Source: Fertoeibacter niger (GTDB taxonomy: Bacteria > Pseudomonadota > Alphaproteobacteria > Rhodobacterales > Rhodobacteraceae). Taken from it: DNA of 64,000 bases. How positions within the stretch are numbered: position 1 is the stretch's first letter; every line of letters starts with the position of its first letter. The DNA lies in assembly GCF_009380135.2 (NCBI RefSeq), contig NZ_WHUT02000001.1, positions 372,001-436,000 of the forward strand, written 5' to 3'. A program made the translations under genes and the position numbers. Below the pieces are notes generated by a model. The model was not told where the DNA came from, did not search any database, and saw only the letters and a program-made list of their open reading frames with translations. Positions 51,913-60,481 of the stretch are shown here, piece by piece.

Positions 51913-52920
51913 TCAGTCATAGCGGATCCTCGGGTCAAGGATGCCATACAATATGTCGGCAATCAGGTTGAACAGCACGATCAGCACGGCAAAGATGAAG
52001 GTCAGCGTCTGCACCATCGGCAGGTCGCTGCCATGGATGGCGTTGATCAGCAAGGCACCCAACCCGTTCACCTTGAACACCTGTTCGGTGATGATGGCCC
52101 CCGCAAAGATCGTGGGGATGCCCAGTGCGATGACCGTCACCACCGGGATCAGCGAGTTGCGCAGCACATGCTTCAGCACCACCACACGCTCGACCATGCC
52201 CTTGGCGCGCGCGGTGCGCACATAATCCTGCCCCAGGTTTTCCAGCATGGATGACCGCATGTAGCGGCTGATCTGCGCCGCGTTATACAGCGCCAGCACC
52301 GCCACAGGCATGGCCATCTGGCGCACCTGCATCAGGAAACTGTCCCAGTCCGTCACCCGCAGCGTGGTGTCGTAGATGGACGGGAACCAGCCCAGCCAGA
52401 CCGAGAAGATCACGATCAGCAACACGCCGGTAAAGAATGTGGGCACCGAAAAGCCGATCATGGCAATGAACGTGCCGATCTGGTCAAACCACGAATACTG
52501 CCGGTAGGCCGAATAGATGCCGATCGGCACCGCGATCAGCACACCGATCAGATAGGCCGAGCCGATCACGGTCAGCGTTTGCGGCAGGCGTTCGGCGATG
52601 ATGTCCATCACCGGGCTGCGCGACTGCCATGACAGGATGCGCAGACGGCCCTGGCCCAGATCGGTGCCAAACAGGGCATCCATCATGTAGGCCGGTTCGA
52701 TGATGAAGAACTGATACAGCCACTTGCCGAACCGGATCAGGATCGGCTCGTTGGCGCCCAGCGCCTCGATCATGCGCAGGCGCACGTCGGGCGGCACGGT
52801 CAGGGGGATCTGGCTCATCGGTGATCCGGGGGCGAAATCCACCAGCAGAAAGATCACCAGCGAGATGAACAGCAGCGTGGGTATTGCCACCAGCAACCGG
52901 CGGAAGGTGTAGGTGAGCAT
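51913..52920 (-). CDS. Peptide-type ABC transporter permease, DppB-like, copy 2
   Basis: A 335-residue paralogue of copy 1. Whole blocks are identical, such as F-A-P-G-S-P-M-S-Q-I-P-L-T-V-P-P-D-V and the last 25 residues, while D-A-L-F-G-T-D-L-G-Q-G replaces D-Q-M-F-G-T-T-L-S-T-G. The last 60 or so bases of the two genes are nearly identical at the DNA level. Its end retains the ATGACTGA junction seen at dppB1-dppC, but no dppC follows: the frame soon changes into unrelated sequence. Two B-type permeases with one C-type is unusual. Confidence 0.93.
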   Translation of the reverse strand: MLTYTFRRLLVAIPTLLFISLVIFLLVDFAPGSPMSQIPLTVPPDVRLRMIEALGANEPILIRFGKWLYQFFIIEPAYMMDALFGTDLGQGRLRILSWQSRSPVMDIIAERLPQTLTVIGSAYLIGVLIAVPIGIYSAYRQYSWFDQIGTFIAMIGFSVPTFFTGVLLIVIFSVWLGWFPSIYDTTLRVTDWDSFLMQVRQMAMPVAVLALYNAAQISRYMRSSMLENLGQDYVRTARAKGMVERVVVLKHVLRNSLIPVVTVIALGIPTIFAGAIITEQVFKVNGLGALLINAIHGSDLPMVQTLTFIFAVLIVLFNLIADILYGILDPRIRYD

Positions 52921-52980
52921 CGGCACCTCGGGTGTAGAAAGCCTGGGGGAAGGGGGCGGGCCGCGGCCTGCGGAAAAGGG

Positions 52981-53012
52981 CACGGCCCCCGGCGGCGTGG
53001 CCGGGGGCCGTG
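52981..53012 (-). terminator. Strong hairpin inside the ABC operon
   Basis: A 12-bp GC-only stem CACGGCCCCCGG/CCGGGGGCCGTG with an 8-base loop lies between the binding-protein gene and dppB copy 2. Without a T run it probably slows polymerase or protects the upstream mRNA, letting more binding protein than permease be made. Confidence 0.7.
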
Positions 53013-53023
53013 CGTTGGTCAGA

Positions 53024-54727
53024 TCACTTCACGCGGAACCAGTCCGATGCGTTCCACAACTCGCTGTCCCATGTGTTCAGCACCACGCCGCCCAGCGTGT
53101 TCGAATGCGCCGACAGACGGCCACGGTCCACCAGCGGAACCACGACATAGGTGTCTTTGGTCAGCACTTCGTTCATCTTGCGGGCCAGTGCGCCGCGCGC
53201 TTCCATGTCGCGGGTCTGGGCCAGTTCGACGACCATGGCGTCATAGGCCGGGTCGCAGAAGCGGTTGATGTTTTCGCCCTGCCACTGGGTTTCCGGGCGC
53301 GGGGCCTTTTCACAGGTGTATTGCGCCAGATAGGGCTCGGGGTCGGTGCCGTCGAAGTTGTTGGCATACATTTCCACGTCAGCATAGAATTTCTGGAACG
53401 TGTCGGGCGAACCGGGGTCGCCACCGAAATAGACGCCACCATCAATGGCTTTCAGTTCCACTTCGACGCCCAGCTCGTTCCACCAGCCCTTGATCAGCGC
53501 CTGGAAGTCCTGACGCACCGCGTTCACCGAGGTCTGATACAGCAGGGTGAACTTCTTGCCATCCTTCTCGCGGATGCCGTCGCCGTCGCTGTCGGTCCAG
53601 CCAGCCTGCTCCAGCAGGGCTTTCGCGCCTTCCATGTCCTGCGCGATGCAGTCGGTGTTCGGCGAAGCGTAGATTTCCGGCGCGGGCACCAGGTTGCAGG
53701 TGGCACGGCCAGCCGCGCCATAGCCCACATCCACCAGCAGTTGCCGGTCGATTGCCATCGACAGCGCCTTGCGCACGTTCAGATCCGACAGGATCGGGTG
53801 GGGATGCTTGGCGGTGGCACGCTCGCCTTCGGGCAGATCAGCCGAAGGATCGGTCATGTTCATCTCGATGCGCTCGACCAGCGTGCCGAAAGCGTTCACG
53901 AACTTGCCCTTGCCGCCGGCTTCCATCTGGGCCTGAAGCTCGGGGTTGATCTGGGTGTTCCAGGCGTAATCGAACTCGCCGGTTTCCATCACGGCGCGGG
54001 CCGCCCCGGCCGCATCGCCGCCGCCCTTCAGGGTCAGCGTGGCAAAGGCCGGTTTCGCCGGATCGCGGTAGTTCGGGTTGGCGGCCATTTCCACCACGTC
54101 GTTCACCTTGAAATCGGTGACGACAAACGGCCCGGTGCCGATCGGGTTGAAGTTGGCTTCGGTGCAGGTCGGCGCGGCAGCGCCCAGGCAATTGGCAAAC
54201 TGCGCCTTTTGCAGGATGGGCGAGGTGGCGCCCACAAAGGCGGTGAAGGGGTTCGGCTTCGGCCCGTCAAAGGTGATTTTCACCGTGGCGGGGTCAACAG
54301 CCTCGACCGAGGCGATGCCCTCATAGCGGGCGGCTTGCGCGCAGCCGCCTTCGGGATGGGTGCAATATTCATAGGTGAACACCGCGTCATCCGCCGTGAC
54401 CGGCGTGCCATCCGACCACAGCAGGCCGGGGATCAGTTTCCAGGTGATCGTGGTCAGATCTTCGGAAATGCCGCCGTTTTCCACCGACGGAATTTCGGTG
54501 ACCAGACGCGGAATCACATCGCCCGCCTCGTTGAAACCGGCCAGCGGCTCCAGCACAAGGCTGCCCGCCTCCACGTCCTTGGTGCCGGATGACAGATAGG
54601 CGTTCATGATCGACACGGCCTGCGAATAAAGCACCTTCACATTGCCATCGGCCCCGCGCTCGGCGAAGGCGGCAGGCGCCATCGCAAAGCAGGCCACAGC
54701 GCCCATCAGGGCGGTTTTCAATTTCAT
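53024..54727 (-). CDS. Peptide-type ABC transporter substrate-binding protein (SBP family 5)
   Basis: A 567-residue periplasmic binding protein. The signal peptide ends near A-A-F-A (about residue 22). L-T-T-I-T-W-K-L-I-P-G-L-L-W-S-D-G-T-P-V-T is the SBP_bac_5 signature region, and G-T-G-P-F-V-V-T-D-F and K-A-L-S-M-A-I-D-R follow. Four or more cysteines in T-H-P-E-G-G-C, A-N-C-L-G and N-T-D-C-I-A could form disulfides. The start is coupled to the upstream ATPase stop (ATGA). It decides the ligand, which could be peptides or acylated amino acids. Confidence 0.93.
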   Translation of the reverse strand: MKLKTALMGAVACFAMAPAAFAERGADGNVKVLYSQAVSIMNAYLSSGTKDVEAGSLVLEPLAGFNEAGDVIPRLVTEIPSVENGGISEDLTTITWKLIPGLLWSDGTPVTADDAVFTYEYCTHPEGGCAQAARYEGIASVEAVDPATVKITFDGPKPNPFTAFVGATSPILQKAQFANCLGAAAPTCTEANFNPIGTGPFVVTDFKVNDVVEMAANPNYRDPAKPAFATLTLKGGGDAAGAARAVMETGEFDYAWNTQINPELQAQMEAGGKGKFVNAFGTLVERIEMNMTDPSADLPEGERATAKHPHPILSDLNVRKALSMAIDRQLLVDVGYGAAGRATCNLVPAPEIYASPNTDCIAQDMEGAKALLEQAGWTDSDGDGIREKDGKKFTLLYQTSVNAVRQDFQALIKGWWNELGVEVELKAIDGGVYFGGDPGSPDTFQKFYADVEMYANNFDGTDPEPYLAQYTCEKAPRPETQWQGENINRFCDPAYDAMVVELAQTRDMEARGALARKMNEVLTKDTYVVVPLVDRGRLSAHSNTLGGVVLNTWDSELWNASDWFRVK

Positions 54728-55785
54728 CGTGTTGCTCCTTGTTGATTGTGCTCTTTGGCCTCGGTGCCGCCGGTTGGTCCGGCGGTCAGGGCTGTGGGCT
54801 GGACGAGATGGCAGGCGACGAAACGCCCGGGCGCCACTTCGGTCAGGGCGGGCTGCACCTCACGGCACACAGGGATGACCTGCGGGCAGCGGGTGCAGAA
54901 ATTGCAACCCTTGGGCGGGTTTGCGGGCGAGGGCACATCGCCTTGCAGGATGATGCGGGCGCGGGCCGCCTTGGCCGGGTCAGGCTCCGGCACGGCTGAC
55001 AGCAGCGCCTTTGCATAGGGGTGCAGCGGGTCGGCATAAAGCGCGTCGCGGGCCGAAAGCTCCATGATCTGGCCCAGATACATCACCGCCACCCGGTCGG
55101 CGATATGGCGCACCATCGACAGGTCGTGGCTGATGAACAGATAGGTCAGGCCGAATTTTTCCTGCAGATCCTCCAGCAGGTTCACCACCTGCGCCTGGAT
55201 CGAGACATCCAGCGCCGCAATAGGTTCATCGCAGACGATGAATTTGGGGTTCAGCGCCAATGCGCGCGCGATGCCGATGCGCTGGCGCTGCCCGCCCGAA
55301 AACGCATGCGGATAGCGGTTGGCGAAATTGCGGTTCAGGCCCACGGCATCCATCAGTTCATAGATGCGCGCCAGCTTTTCGGCCTTGGTCAGCGTCGTAT
55401 GTTCGTCCAGCGGCTCGCCGATGATGGCGGACACGGTCATGCGCGGGTTCAGGCTGGCTTGCGGATCCTGAAACACCATCTGCATCGTAGGGCGTTTCAG
55501 CCGCAACTGTTCGGCAGACAGGGTGGCGATGTCCACCCCGTCGATGGTGACAGAGCCGGAGGTGAGTTCATAAAGCCGGATCAGCGCGCGCCCGGCGGTG
55601 CTTTTGCCGCAACCGGATTCGCCCACAAGGCCAAGGGTTTCGCCCTCGTAGATGTCAAAGCTGATGTCATCCACCGCCTTCACATCGCCGGTATGGCGGC
55701 GCAGCAGGCCCGTGTGGATGGGGAAATACATCTTGAGGTTCTTCACCTCGACCAGCTTCTTGCGCGGGGGGGAAGCGTCAAGCAT
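54724..55785 (-). CDS. Peptide-type ABC transporter ATPase, DppF-like
   Basis: A 353-residue ATPase. Walker A G-E-S-G-C-G-K-S-T, Q-loop Q-M-V-F-Q-D-P-Q-A-S-L-N-P-R, signature F-S-G-G-Q-R-Q-R-I-G, Walker B F-I-V-C-D-E-P-I-A-A-L-D. The C-terminal OppF-type cysteine motif C-N-F-C-T-R-C-P appears to be a Fe-S or metal site. It overlaps both neighbours (eight and four bases), so translation is coupled through the operon. Confidence 0.94.
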   Translation of the reverse strand: MLDASPPRKKLVEVKNLKMYFPIHTGLLRRHTGDVKAVDDISFDIYEGETLGLVGESGCGKSTAGRALIRLYELTSGSVTIDGVDIATLSAEQLRLKRPTMQMVFQDPQASLNPRMTVSAIIGEPLDEHTTLTKAEKLARIYELMDAVGLNRNFANRYPHAFSGGQRQRIGIARALALNPKFIVCDEPIAALDVSIQAQVVNLLEDLQEKFGLTYLFISHDLSMVRHIADRVAVMYLGQIMELSARDALYADPLHPYAKALLSAVPEPDPAKAARARIILQGDVPSPANPPKGCNFCTRCPQVIPVCREVQPALTEVAPGRFVACHLVQPTALTAGPTGGTEAKEHNQQGATR

Positions 55786-56788
55786 GTGTCACCTCTGGCG
55801 TCCAGTGGCAGGCCACGTCATGCCCATAGCCCACACGGCCAGCACCGATCGCCCGGCGCTGCGGGTTTTCGCGGTGGCAGCGGTCGAACGCATGGGCGCA
55901 GCGCGCGCGGAACGGGCAGGCGGTGGGCGCGGCTGACAGGATCGGCGGCTGCCCCTCGATCACCTGCAACCGGCCTTCCCGCTCACCCGATACCTTGGGG
56001 ATCGTTTTCAGAAGCGCGCGGGTATAGGGGTGCTGCGGGTTGGCGAAAAGCTCTCTTACCGGGGCCTGTTCCACCACCTGCCCGCCATACATCACCATAA
56101 CCCGGTCGGCTATGCCCGCGATCACGCCCAGATCATGCGTGATCCACACAATCGCCATGCCCAGCTTTTGCCGCAGCTCTTTCACCAGCTCCAGTATCTG
56201 CGCCTGAATCGTCACATCCAGCGCGGTGGTGGGTTCATCGGCGATCAGCACCTCGGGGTTGCAGGCCAGCGCGATGGCGATCATCACCCGCTGCCGCATT
56301 CCGCCGGAAAACTGGTGCGGAAAGTCATCCAGCCGCCGCGCCGCATCGGGAATGCCCACAAGTTCCAGAAGTTCCAGCGCACGTTGCCGGGCGGCCTTGC
56401 GATCCATCCCCATATGCTTGCGCAGCGGCTCCATGATCTGGTTGCCGACATTGAACACCGGGTTGAGGCTGGTCATCGGATCCTGGAACACGAAACCGAT
56501 CCGTGCGCCGCGCACGGCGCGCAACTGGTCCGGGGTGGCCCGAAGCAGGTCCATCCCGCCCAGAAGCACCTGGCCCTCGCGCACATCGGCGGGGGGCGAG
56601 GGCAGCAGCCCGATCAGCGACATCATCGTTACCGACTTGCCGGAACCGCTTTCGCCCACAACGCCCAATAACTCACCGGGTTGCAGATGAAAGCTGACCG
56701 AGTTTACGGCATGAACCTCGCCGCCGCGGGTGCGGAATACGGTTTTAAGGCCCTTGACATCAAGGACGGGCAGGGCCCCATCGGGCAT
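55778..56788 (-). CDS. Peptide-type ABC transporter ATPase, DppD-like
   Basis: A 336-residue ATPase, first gene of the operon. Walker A G-E-S-G-S-G-K-S-V, Q-loop F-V-F-Q-D-P-M-T-S-L-N-P-V, signature F-S-G-G-M-R-Q-R-V, Walker B V-L-I-A-D-E-P-T-T-A-L-D. The C-terminal C-P-F-R-A-R-C-A-H-A-F-D-R-C matches the DppD cysteine motif. A 235-base region separates it from the divergent argE-like gene; its T-rich stretch (56805-56830) may hold the promoter. Confidence 0.94.
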   Translation of the reverse strand: MPDGALPVLDVKGLKTVFRTRGGEVHAVNSVSFHLQPGELLGVVGESGSGKSVTMMSLIGLLPSPPADVREGQVLLGGMDLLRATPDQLRAVRGARIGFVFQDPMTSLNPVFNVGNQIMEPLRKHMGMDRKAARQRALELLELVGIPDAARRLDDFPHQFSGGMRQRVMIAIALACNPEVLIADEPTTALDVTIQAQILELVKELRQKLGMAIVWITHDLGVIAGIADRVMVMYGGQVVEQAPVRELFANPQHPYTRALLKTIPKVSGEREGRLQVIEGQPPILSAAPTACPFRARCAHAFDRCHRENPQRRAIGAGRVGYGHDVACHWTPEVTHA

Positions 56789-57023
56789 ATAACGCTCCCC
56801 AAGTCGTTGTTATTGTTTGTTTTTTTGAAGGCGCGTCGTTGCGTGCCCCCGATCTTTGACCAAGTGTTAGACATTTTTGGAATACTCGCAAGTTGCATTA
56901 TGCGGTCGGGGCGGGTTTCGCAGCGGCAACGCCCAAAACTTGCGCAAGGCCGCCTTTCGGCCCGGCGCAGGCTTGACCATTCCGCAACCTCCCGCCACGT
57001 TGCAGCCCAACAGGAGAAGCGCC

Positions 57024-58187
57024 ATGCCCGCCGTCCTTTCGCCCCGTGCGATCCTTGACCGTCTGGTGGCCTTTCCCACCGTCAGCCGCGATACCAACCT
57101 GCCACTGATCGACTGGGTGGAGGATTATCTGGATGGGTTCGGCATCGCCGCGCACCGGGTCTGGAATGCCGAACGCACCAAAGCCTCGCTTTACGCCCAT
57201 GTGGGGCCAGAGGAACCGGGCGGTGTCGTGCTGTCGGGCCATACCGATGTGGTGCCGGTGGACGGGCAGGCATGGACCACCGATCCGTGGGTTGTCACCC
57301 AGCGGGGGGGCCGGCTGATAGGGCGCGGCACCTGCGACATGAAGGGGTTCGATGCGCTGGCGCTGGCTGCCTTGCCGCTGGCCTTGCAGGCGGGGGTGAA
57401 ACGCCCGTTGCAGATCGCGCTGAGCTATGACGAAGAGGTGGGCTGCACCGGTGCCCCGCCGATGATCGCGGCGCTGGCGCGGCATCTGCCCAAAGCCTCG
57501 GCGGTGGTGGTGGGCGAGCCCTCGATGATGAAAATGGTCAACGGCCACAAGGGTGGAAACGGCTTTCGCGTGCATGTGCAGGGGTTTGAGGTGCATTCCT
57601 CACTTTTGCACACCGGCGTAAGTGCCATCATGGAGGCGGCACGGCTGATCGACTGGGCCAACCGTGTGAATGCCGAAAACGCAGCACGGCCCCCCACGGC
57701 GCTGGGGGTGCTGTTTGATCCGCCCTGGACCACGCTGCATGTGGGCACCATCAGCGGCGGCACGGCGCAGAACATCACCGCCAAGGATTGCCGGTTCGAT
57801 TTCGGTTTCCGCGTGGTGCCGGGCGAGCGGCTGGATGACTGGATCGCCCTTTTCCGCGCCGAGGTGGCGCGGCTGGAGGCGCAGATGCAGGCCATCCGCC
57901 CCGAGGCCGCCATCACGGTGGAGGAGGTGTTCTATGTGCCGCCGCTGGAACCCGAACGCGGCGGTGCCGCCGAGCAACTGGTGCGCCGCATCACCGGCGA
58001 CAACGGCACGGCGGTGGTCAGCTATGGCACCGAGGCCGGGCAGTTTCAGGCCGAAGGCTATTCGGCGGTGGTCTGCGGGCCGGGCGACATCGCGCAGGCC
58101 CATCAGCCCGATGAATATATCGAAGTGGCGCAATTCGATGCCGGTTGGGATTTCATGCAGAAGCTGGTGAAAGATCTGGCGGCATGA
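57024..58187 (+). CDS. M20 family deacylase, acetylornithine deacetylase (ArgE)-like
   Basis: A 387-residue di-zinc peptidase/deacylase. Metal-site motifs are S-G-H-T-D-V-V-P-V-D-G and G-R-G-T-C-D-M-K-G-F-D-A, and the E-E-V-G-C pair supplies the catalytic base. The product would be an amino acid freed from an N-acyl precursor. AGGAG lies seven bases before the ATG. It is divergent from the ABC operon and overlaps the DAO gene after it, so it may process the imported compound rather than serve arginine synthesis. Specificity for acetylornithine is not proven. Confidence 0.9.
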   Translation: MPAVLSPRAILDRLVAFPTVSRDTNLPLIDWVEDYLDGFGIAAHRVWNAERTKASLYAHVGPEEPGGVVLSGHTDVVPVDGQAWTTDPWVVTQRGGRLIGRGTCDMKGFDALALAALPLALQAGVKRPLQIALSYDEEVGCTGAPPMIAALARHLPKASAVVVGEPSMMKMVNGHKGGNGFRVHVQGFEVHSSLLHTGVSAIMEAARLIDWANRVNAENAARPPTALGVLFDPPWTTLHVGTISGGTAQNITAKDCRFDFGFRVVPGERLDDWIALFRAEVARLEAQMQAIRPEAAITVEEVFYVPPLEPERGGAAEQLVRRITGDNGTAVVSYGTEAGQFQAEGYSAVVCGPGDIAQAHQPDEYIEVAQFDAGWDFMQKLVKDLAA

Positions 58188-59530
58188 TGGAATTTCCGAT
58201 CTCGGCCGGATCGCCTGCCCGGCATGCCGGGCCGCTGCCCGCCGCCTGCGATGTGGTGGTGATCGGCGGCGGCGTGATCGGGGTGATGAGTGCGTGGTTT
58301 CTGGCCGAACGCGGGCTTCGCGTGGTGCTGTGCGAAAAGGGCCGCATCGCGGGCGAGCAAAGCAGCCGCAACTGGGGCTGGATCCGCCAGCAGGGCCGCG
58401 ACCCGGCGGAACTGCCGATCATGGTCGAGGCTTTGCGCATCTGGCAAAGCCTTGCGCAGGAATTCGGCGATGCGCTGGGGTTCCGGCAGACCGGGGTGCT
58501 GTATCTGGCCAATGCCGACAAGGGGTTGGAGGGATTCGAGGCATGGCTGCCGCATGCCGAGGCCAACGGCGTGGATACCCGCATGCTGAGCCGGGCCGAG
58601 GTGGCCGCGATGCTGCCCGGCGCGGCGGTGCAATGGCCGGGCGGGCTTTACACCGCATCCGATGCGCGGGCCGAGCCTTGGGTGGCGGTGCCCCTGCTGG
58701 CGGAAGGCGCTGCGGCGCGGGGCGTGACGTTGCTGGAACGTTGCGCGGCCCGCAGCCTTGACAGGGCGGGCGGGCGGATCACCGGGGTTTACACCGAACA
58801 GGGCCGCATCGCCTGCGATCAGGTGGTGCTGGCGGGCGGGGCATGGTCGGCCTTGTTCGCCCGCGCGCATGGGGTGAACCTGCCGCAGCTTTCGGTGCTG
58901 GCCTCGGTTGCCGCAACCGAGCCGATGGCAGAGGTTTTTCCCGGTGCCGCCGCCGATGACCATTTCGCATTCCGCCGCCGCGCGGATGGCGGATATTCCA
59001 TAGCACCGGGGGCGGAGCATGATTTCTTCATCGGCCCCGATGCGTTCCGGCATCTGCCGAAATACACTACAATCCTGCGGCGCGATGTGAAATCCACGCA
59101 TTTCCGCCCGCGCGCCCCGCGCCACTACCCCGATGGCTGGGCCACGCCCCGGCGCTGGCAACCCGATGAGCCTTCGCCCTTCGAGGCGATGCGCGTGCTG
59201 AACCCCGCGCCCAACATGGCCACGATCGGCCGCACGCAGGATGCGTTTGCCCGGGCCTTTCCCGCGCTGGGGCGGCCGAAACTGCGCGCGGCCTGGGCGG
59301 GCATGATCGACAGCATGCCCGATGTGGTGCCGGTGGTGGACCGGGTGGCGGCGATTCCCGGCCTGACGATTGCCACGGGGATGAGCGGGCACGGCTTTGG
59401 CATCGGCCCCGGCATTGGCCGCGTAGTGGCCGATCTGGTGGCGGGCCATGCGCCCGGCCATGACCTGCACCGGTTCCGCCTGTCGCGGTTCAGCGACGGA
59501 TCGAAGATCGAACTCGGGCCAAGCCTTTAG
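58184..59530 (+). CDS. FAD-dependent oxidoreductase (DAO family)
   Basis: A 448-residue flavoenzyme. The motif V-V-V-I-G-G-G-V-I-G-V-M-S-A-W is near residue 25, and E-Q-S-S-R-N-W-G-W-I-R-Q-Q-G-R continues the FAD site. The C-terminal T-G-M-S-G-H-G-F-G-I-G-P-G is typical of D-amino-acid dehydrogenase/sarcosine-oxidase relatives. It overlaps the deacylase stop by four bases, so both are made together and may act in sequence: deacylate, then oxidise. A double ATG start is present. Confidence 0.9.
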   Translation: MMEFPISAGSPARHAGPLPAACDVVVIGGGVIGVMSAWFLAERGLRVVLCEKGRIAGEQSSRNWGWIRQQGRDPAELPIMVEALRIWQSLAQEFGDALGFRQTGVLYLANADKGLEGFEAWLPHAEANGVDTRMLSRAEVAAMLPGAAVQWPGGLYTASDARAEPWVAVPLLAEGAAARGVTLLERCAARSLDRAGGRITGVYTEQGRIACDQVVLAGGAWSALFARAHGVNLPQLSVLASVAATEPMAEVFPGAAADDHFAFRRRADGGYSIAPGAEHDFFIGPDAFRHLPKYTTILRRDVKSTHFRPRAPRHYPDGWATPRRWQPDEPSPFEAMRVLNPAPNMATIGRTQDAFARAFPALGRPKLRAAWAGMIDSMPDVVPVVDRVAAIPGLTIATGMSGHGFGIGPGIGRVVADLVAGHAPGHDLHRFRLSRFSDGSKIELGPSL

Positions 59531-59536
59531 CGCCGT

Positions 59537-60481
59537 TCAGTCATCGCCCGCCAGCGGATGATGTTTCAGCACCAGCGCCTTCAGATGCTCGTCCAGCACA
59601 TGGGTGTAAATCTCGGTCGTGGCCAGATCGGCATGGCCCAGCAGGGTCTGGATCACCCGCAGATCGGCCCCGCCCGCCAGCAGATGCGTGGCAAAGGCGT
59701 GGCGCAGCGTGTGGGGTGTGACCTTGGCCGGGTCCACCCCGGCCAGAACGGCAATGTTCTTGATCAGCACATAGAAATATTCCCGCGTCACATGGCCGCC
59801 CGCGCCGGTGCCGGGAAACAGATAGCGTGACGCGGCGCGGCCCGCCTTCACCGCCAGTTCCTGCGCGCGGTCGCGGGCGGGCAGCCAATCGGCCAGCGCC
59901 TCGCGCGCAGGCGGTGACAGCGGCACCATGCGTTCCTTGCCGCCCTTGCCGCGCACCAGAATCATCGCCGGATCACCACGCGCGGCGGCCACCGGCAGTT
60001 CCACCAGTTCCGACACCCGCATGCCCGTGGCATAAAGCAGTTCCAGCATCGCGCGGTTGCGCTGCTGGTCGGCGTGGCTGCGGCCCTTGTCGCGGGCGGC
60101 GTCAAGCAGGCGGTCCACCTCATCCACCGTCAGGGTTTTTGGCAGGCTCTGGCTGGCACCGGGCCCCTTGATGCGCAAGGCGGGGTTGTCGGCCCGCCAG
60201 CCTTCCTCATGCGCGAAACGGTAAAGCTGGCGGATGGCCGACAGGCGGCGGGCGCGGGTGGCCTTGGCCAGCCCCTGCGCGTCGCAGAAGATCAGGTAAT
60301 CCTCGACCATGCCCCGGTCTGCGGTCAGGAAATCGGCCTGCCGCCGGTCCAGCCAGCCCGCGTAATCCTTCAGGTCGCGCCCATAAGCCAGCCGTGTGTT
60401 CTTGGCCGCATCCAGTTCTGCCGCCTGCGCCTCAAGAAACGTTGAAATCCAGCGGTCCATGCCGGCCGGGCCCAGCGGCAT
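59537..60481 (-). CDS. xerD: Tyrosine recombinase XerD
   Basis: A 314-residue site-specific recombinase that resolves chromosome dimers at dif with XerC. The N-terminal SAM-like domain (about 8-95) and catalytic domain follow the Xer pattern. Catalytic residues are R in A-T-G-M-R-V-S-E-L, the H-x-x-R in H-T-L-R-H-A-F-A-T-H, H in L-G-H-A-D and Y in T-T-E-I-Y-T-H. It shares one base with the stop of the upstream gene (TGATG); ATG there is preferred to a GTG just before it. It is a housekeeping gene, not a phage integrase: no element surrounds it. Confidence 0.9.
   Translation of the reverse strand: MPLGPAGMDRWISTFLEAQAAELDAAKNTRLAYGRDLKDYAGWLDRRQADFLTADRGMVEDYLIFCDAQGLAKATRARRLSAIRQLYRFAHEEGWRADNPALRIKGPGASQSLPKTLTVDEVDRLLDAARDKGRSHADQQRNRAMLELLYATGMRVSELVELPVAAARGDPAMILVRGKGGKERMVPLSPPAREALADWLPARDRAQELAVKAGRAASRYLFPGTGAGGHVTREYFYVLIKNIAVLAGVDPAKVTPHTLRHAFATHLLAGGADLRVIQTLLGHADLATTEIYTHVLDEHLKALVLKHHPLAGDD

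Noticed and set aside
59537-60481. XerD read as a phage or island integrase
   Set aside because: The gene is tightly embedded in a core-gene unit, no att repeats or phage genes surround it, and the protein fits housekeeping Xer length and motifs.
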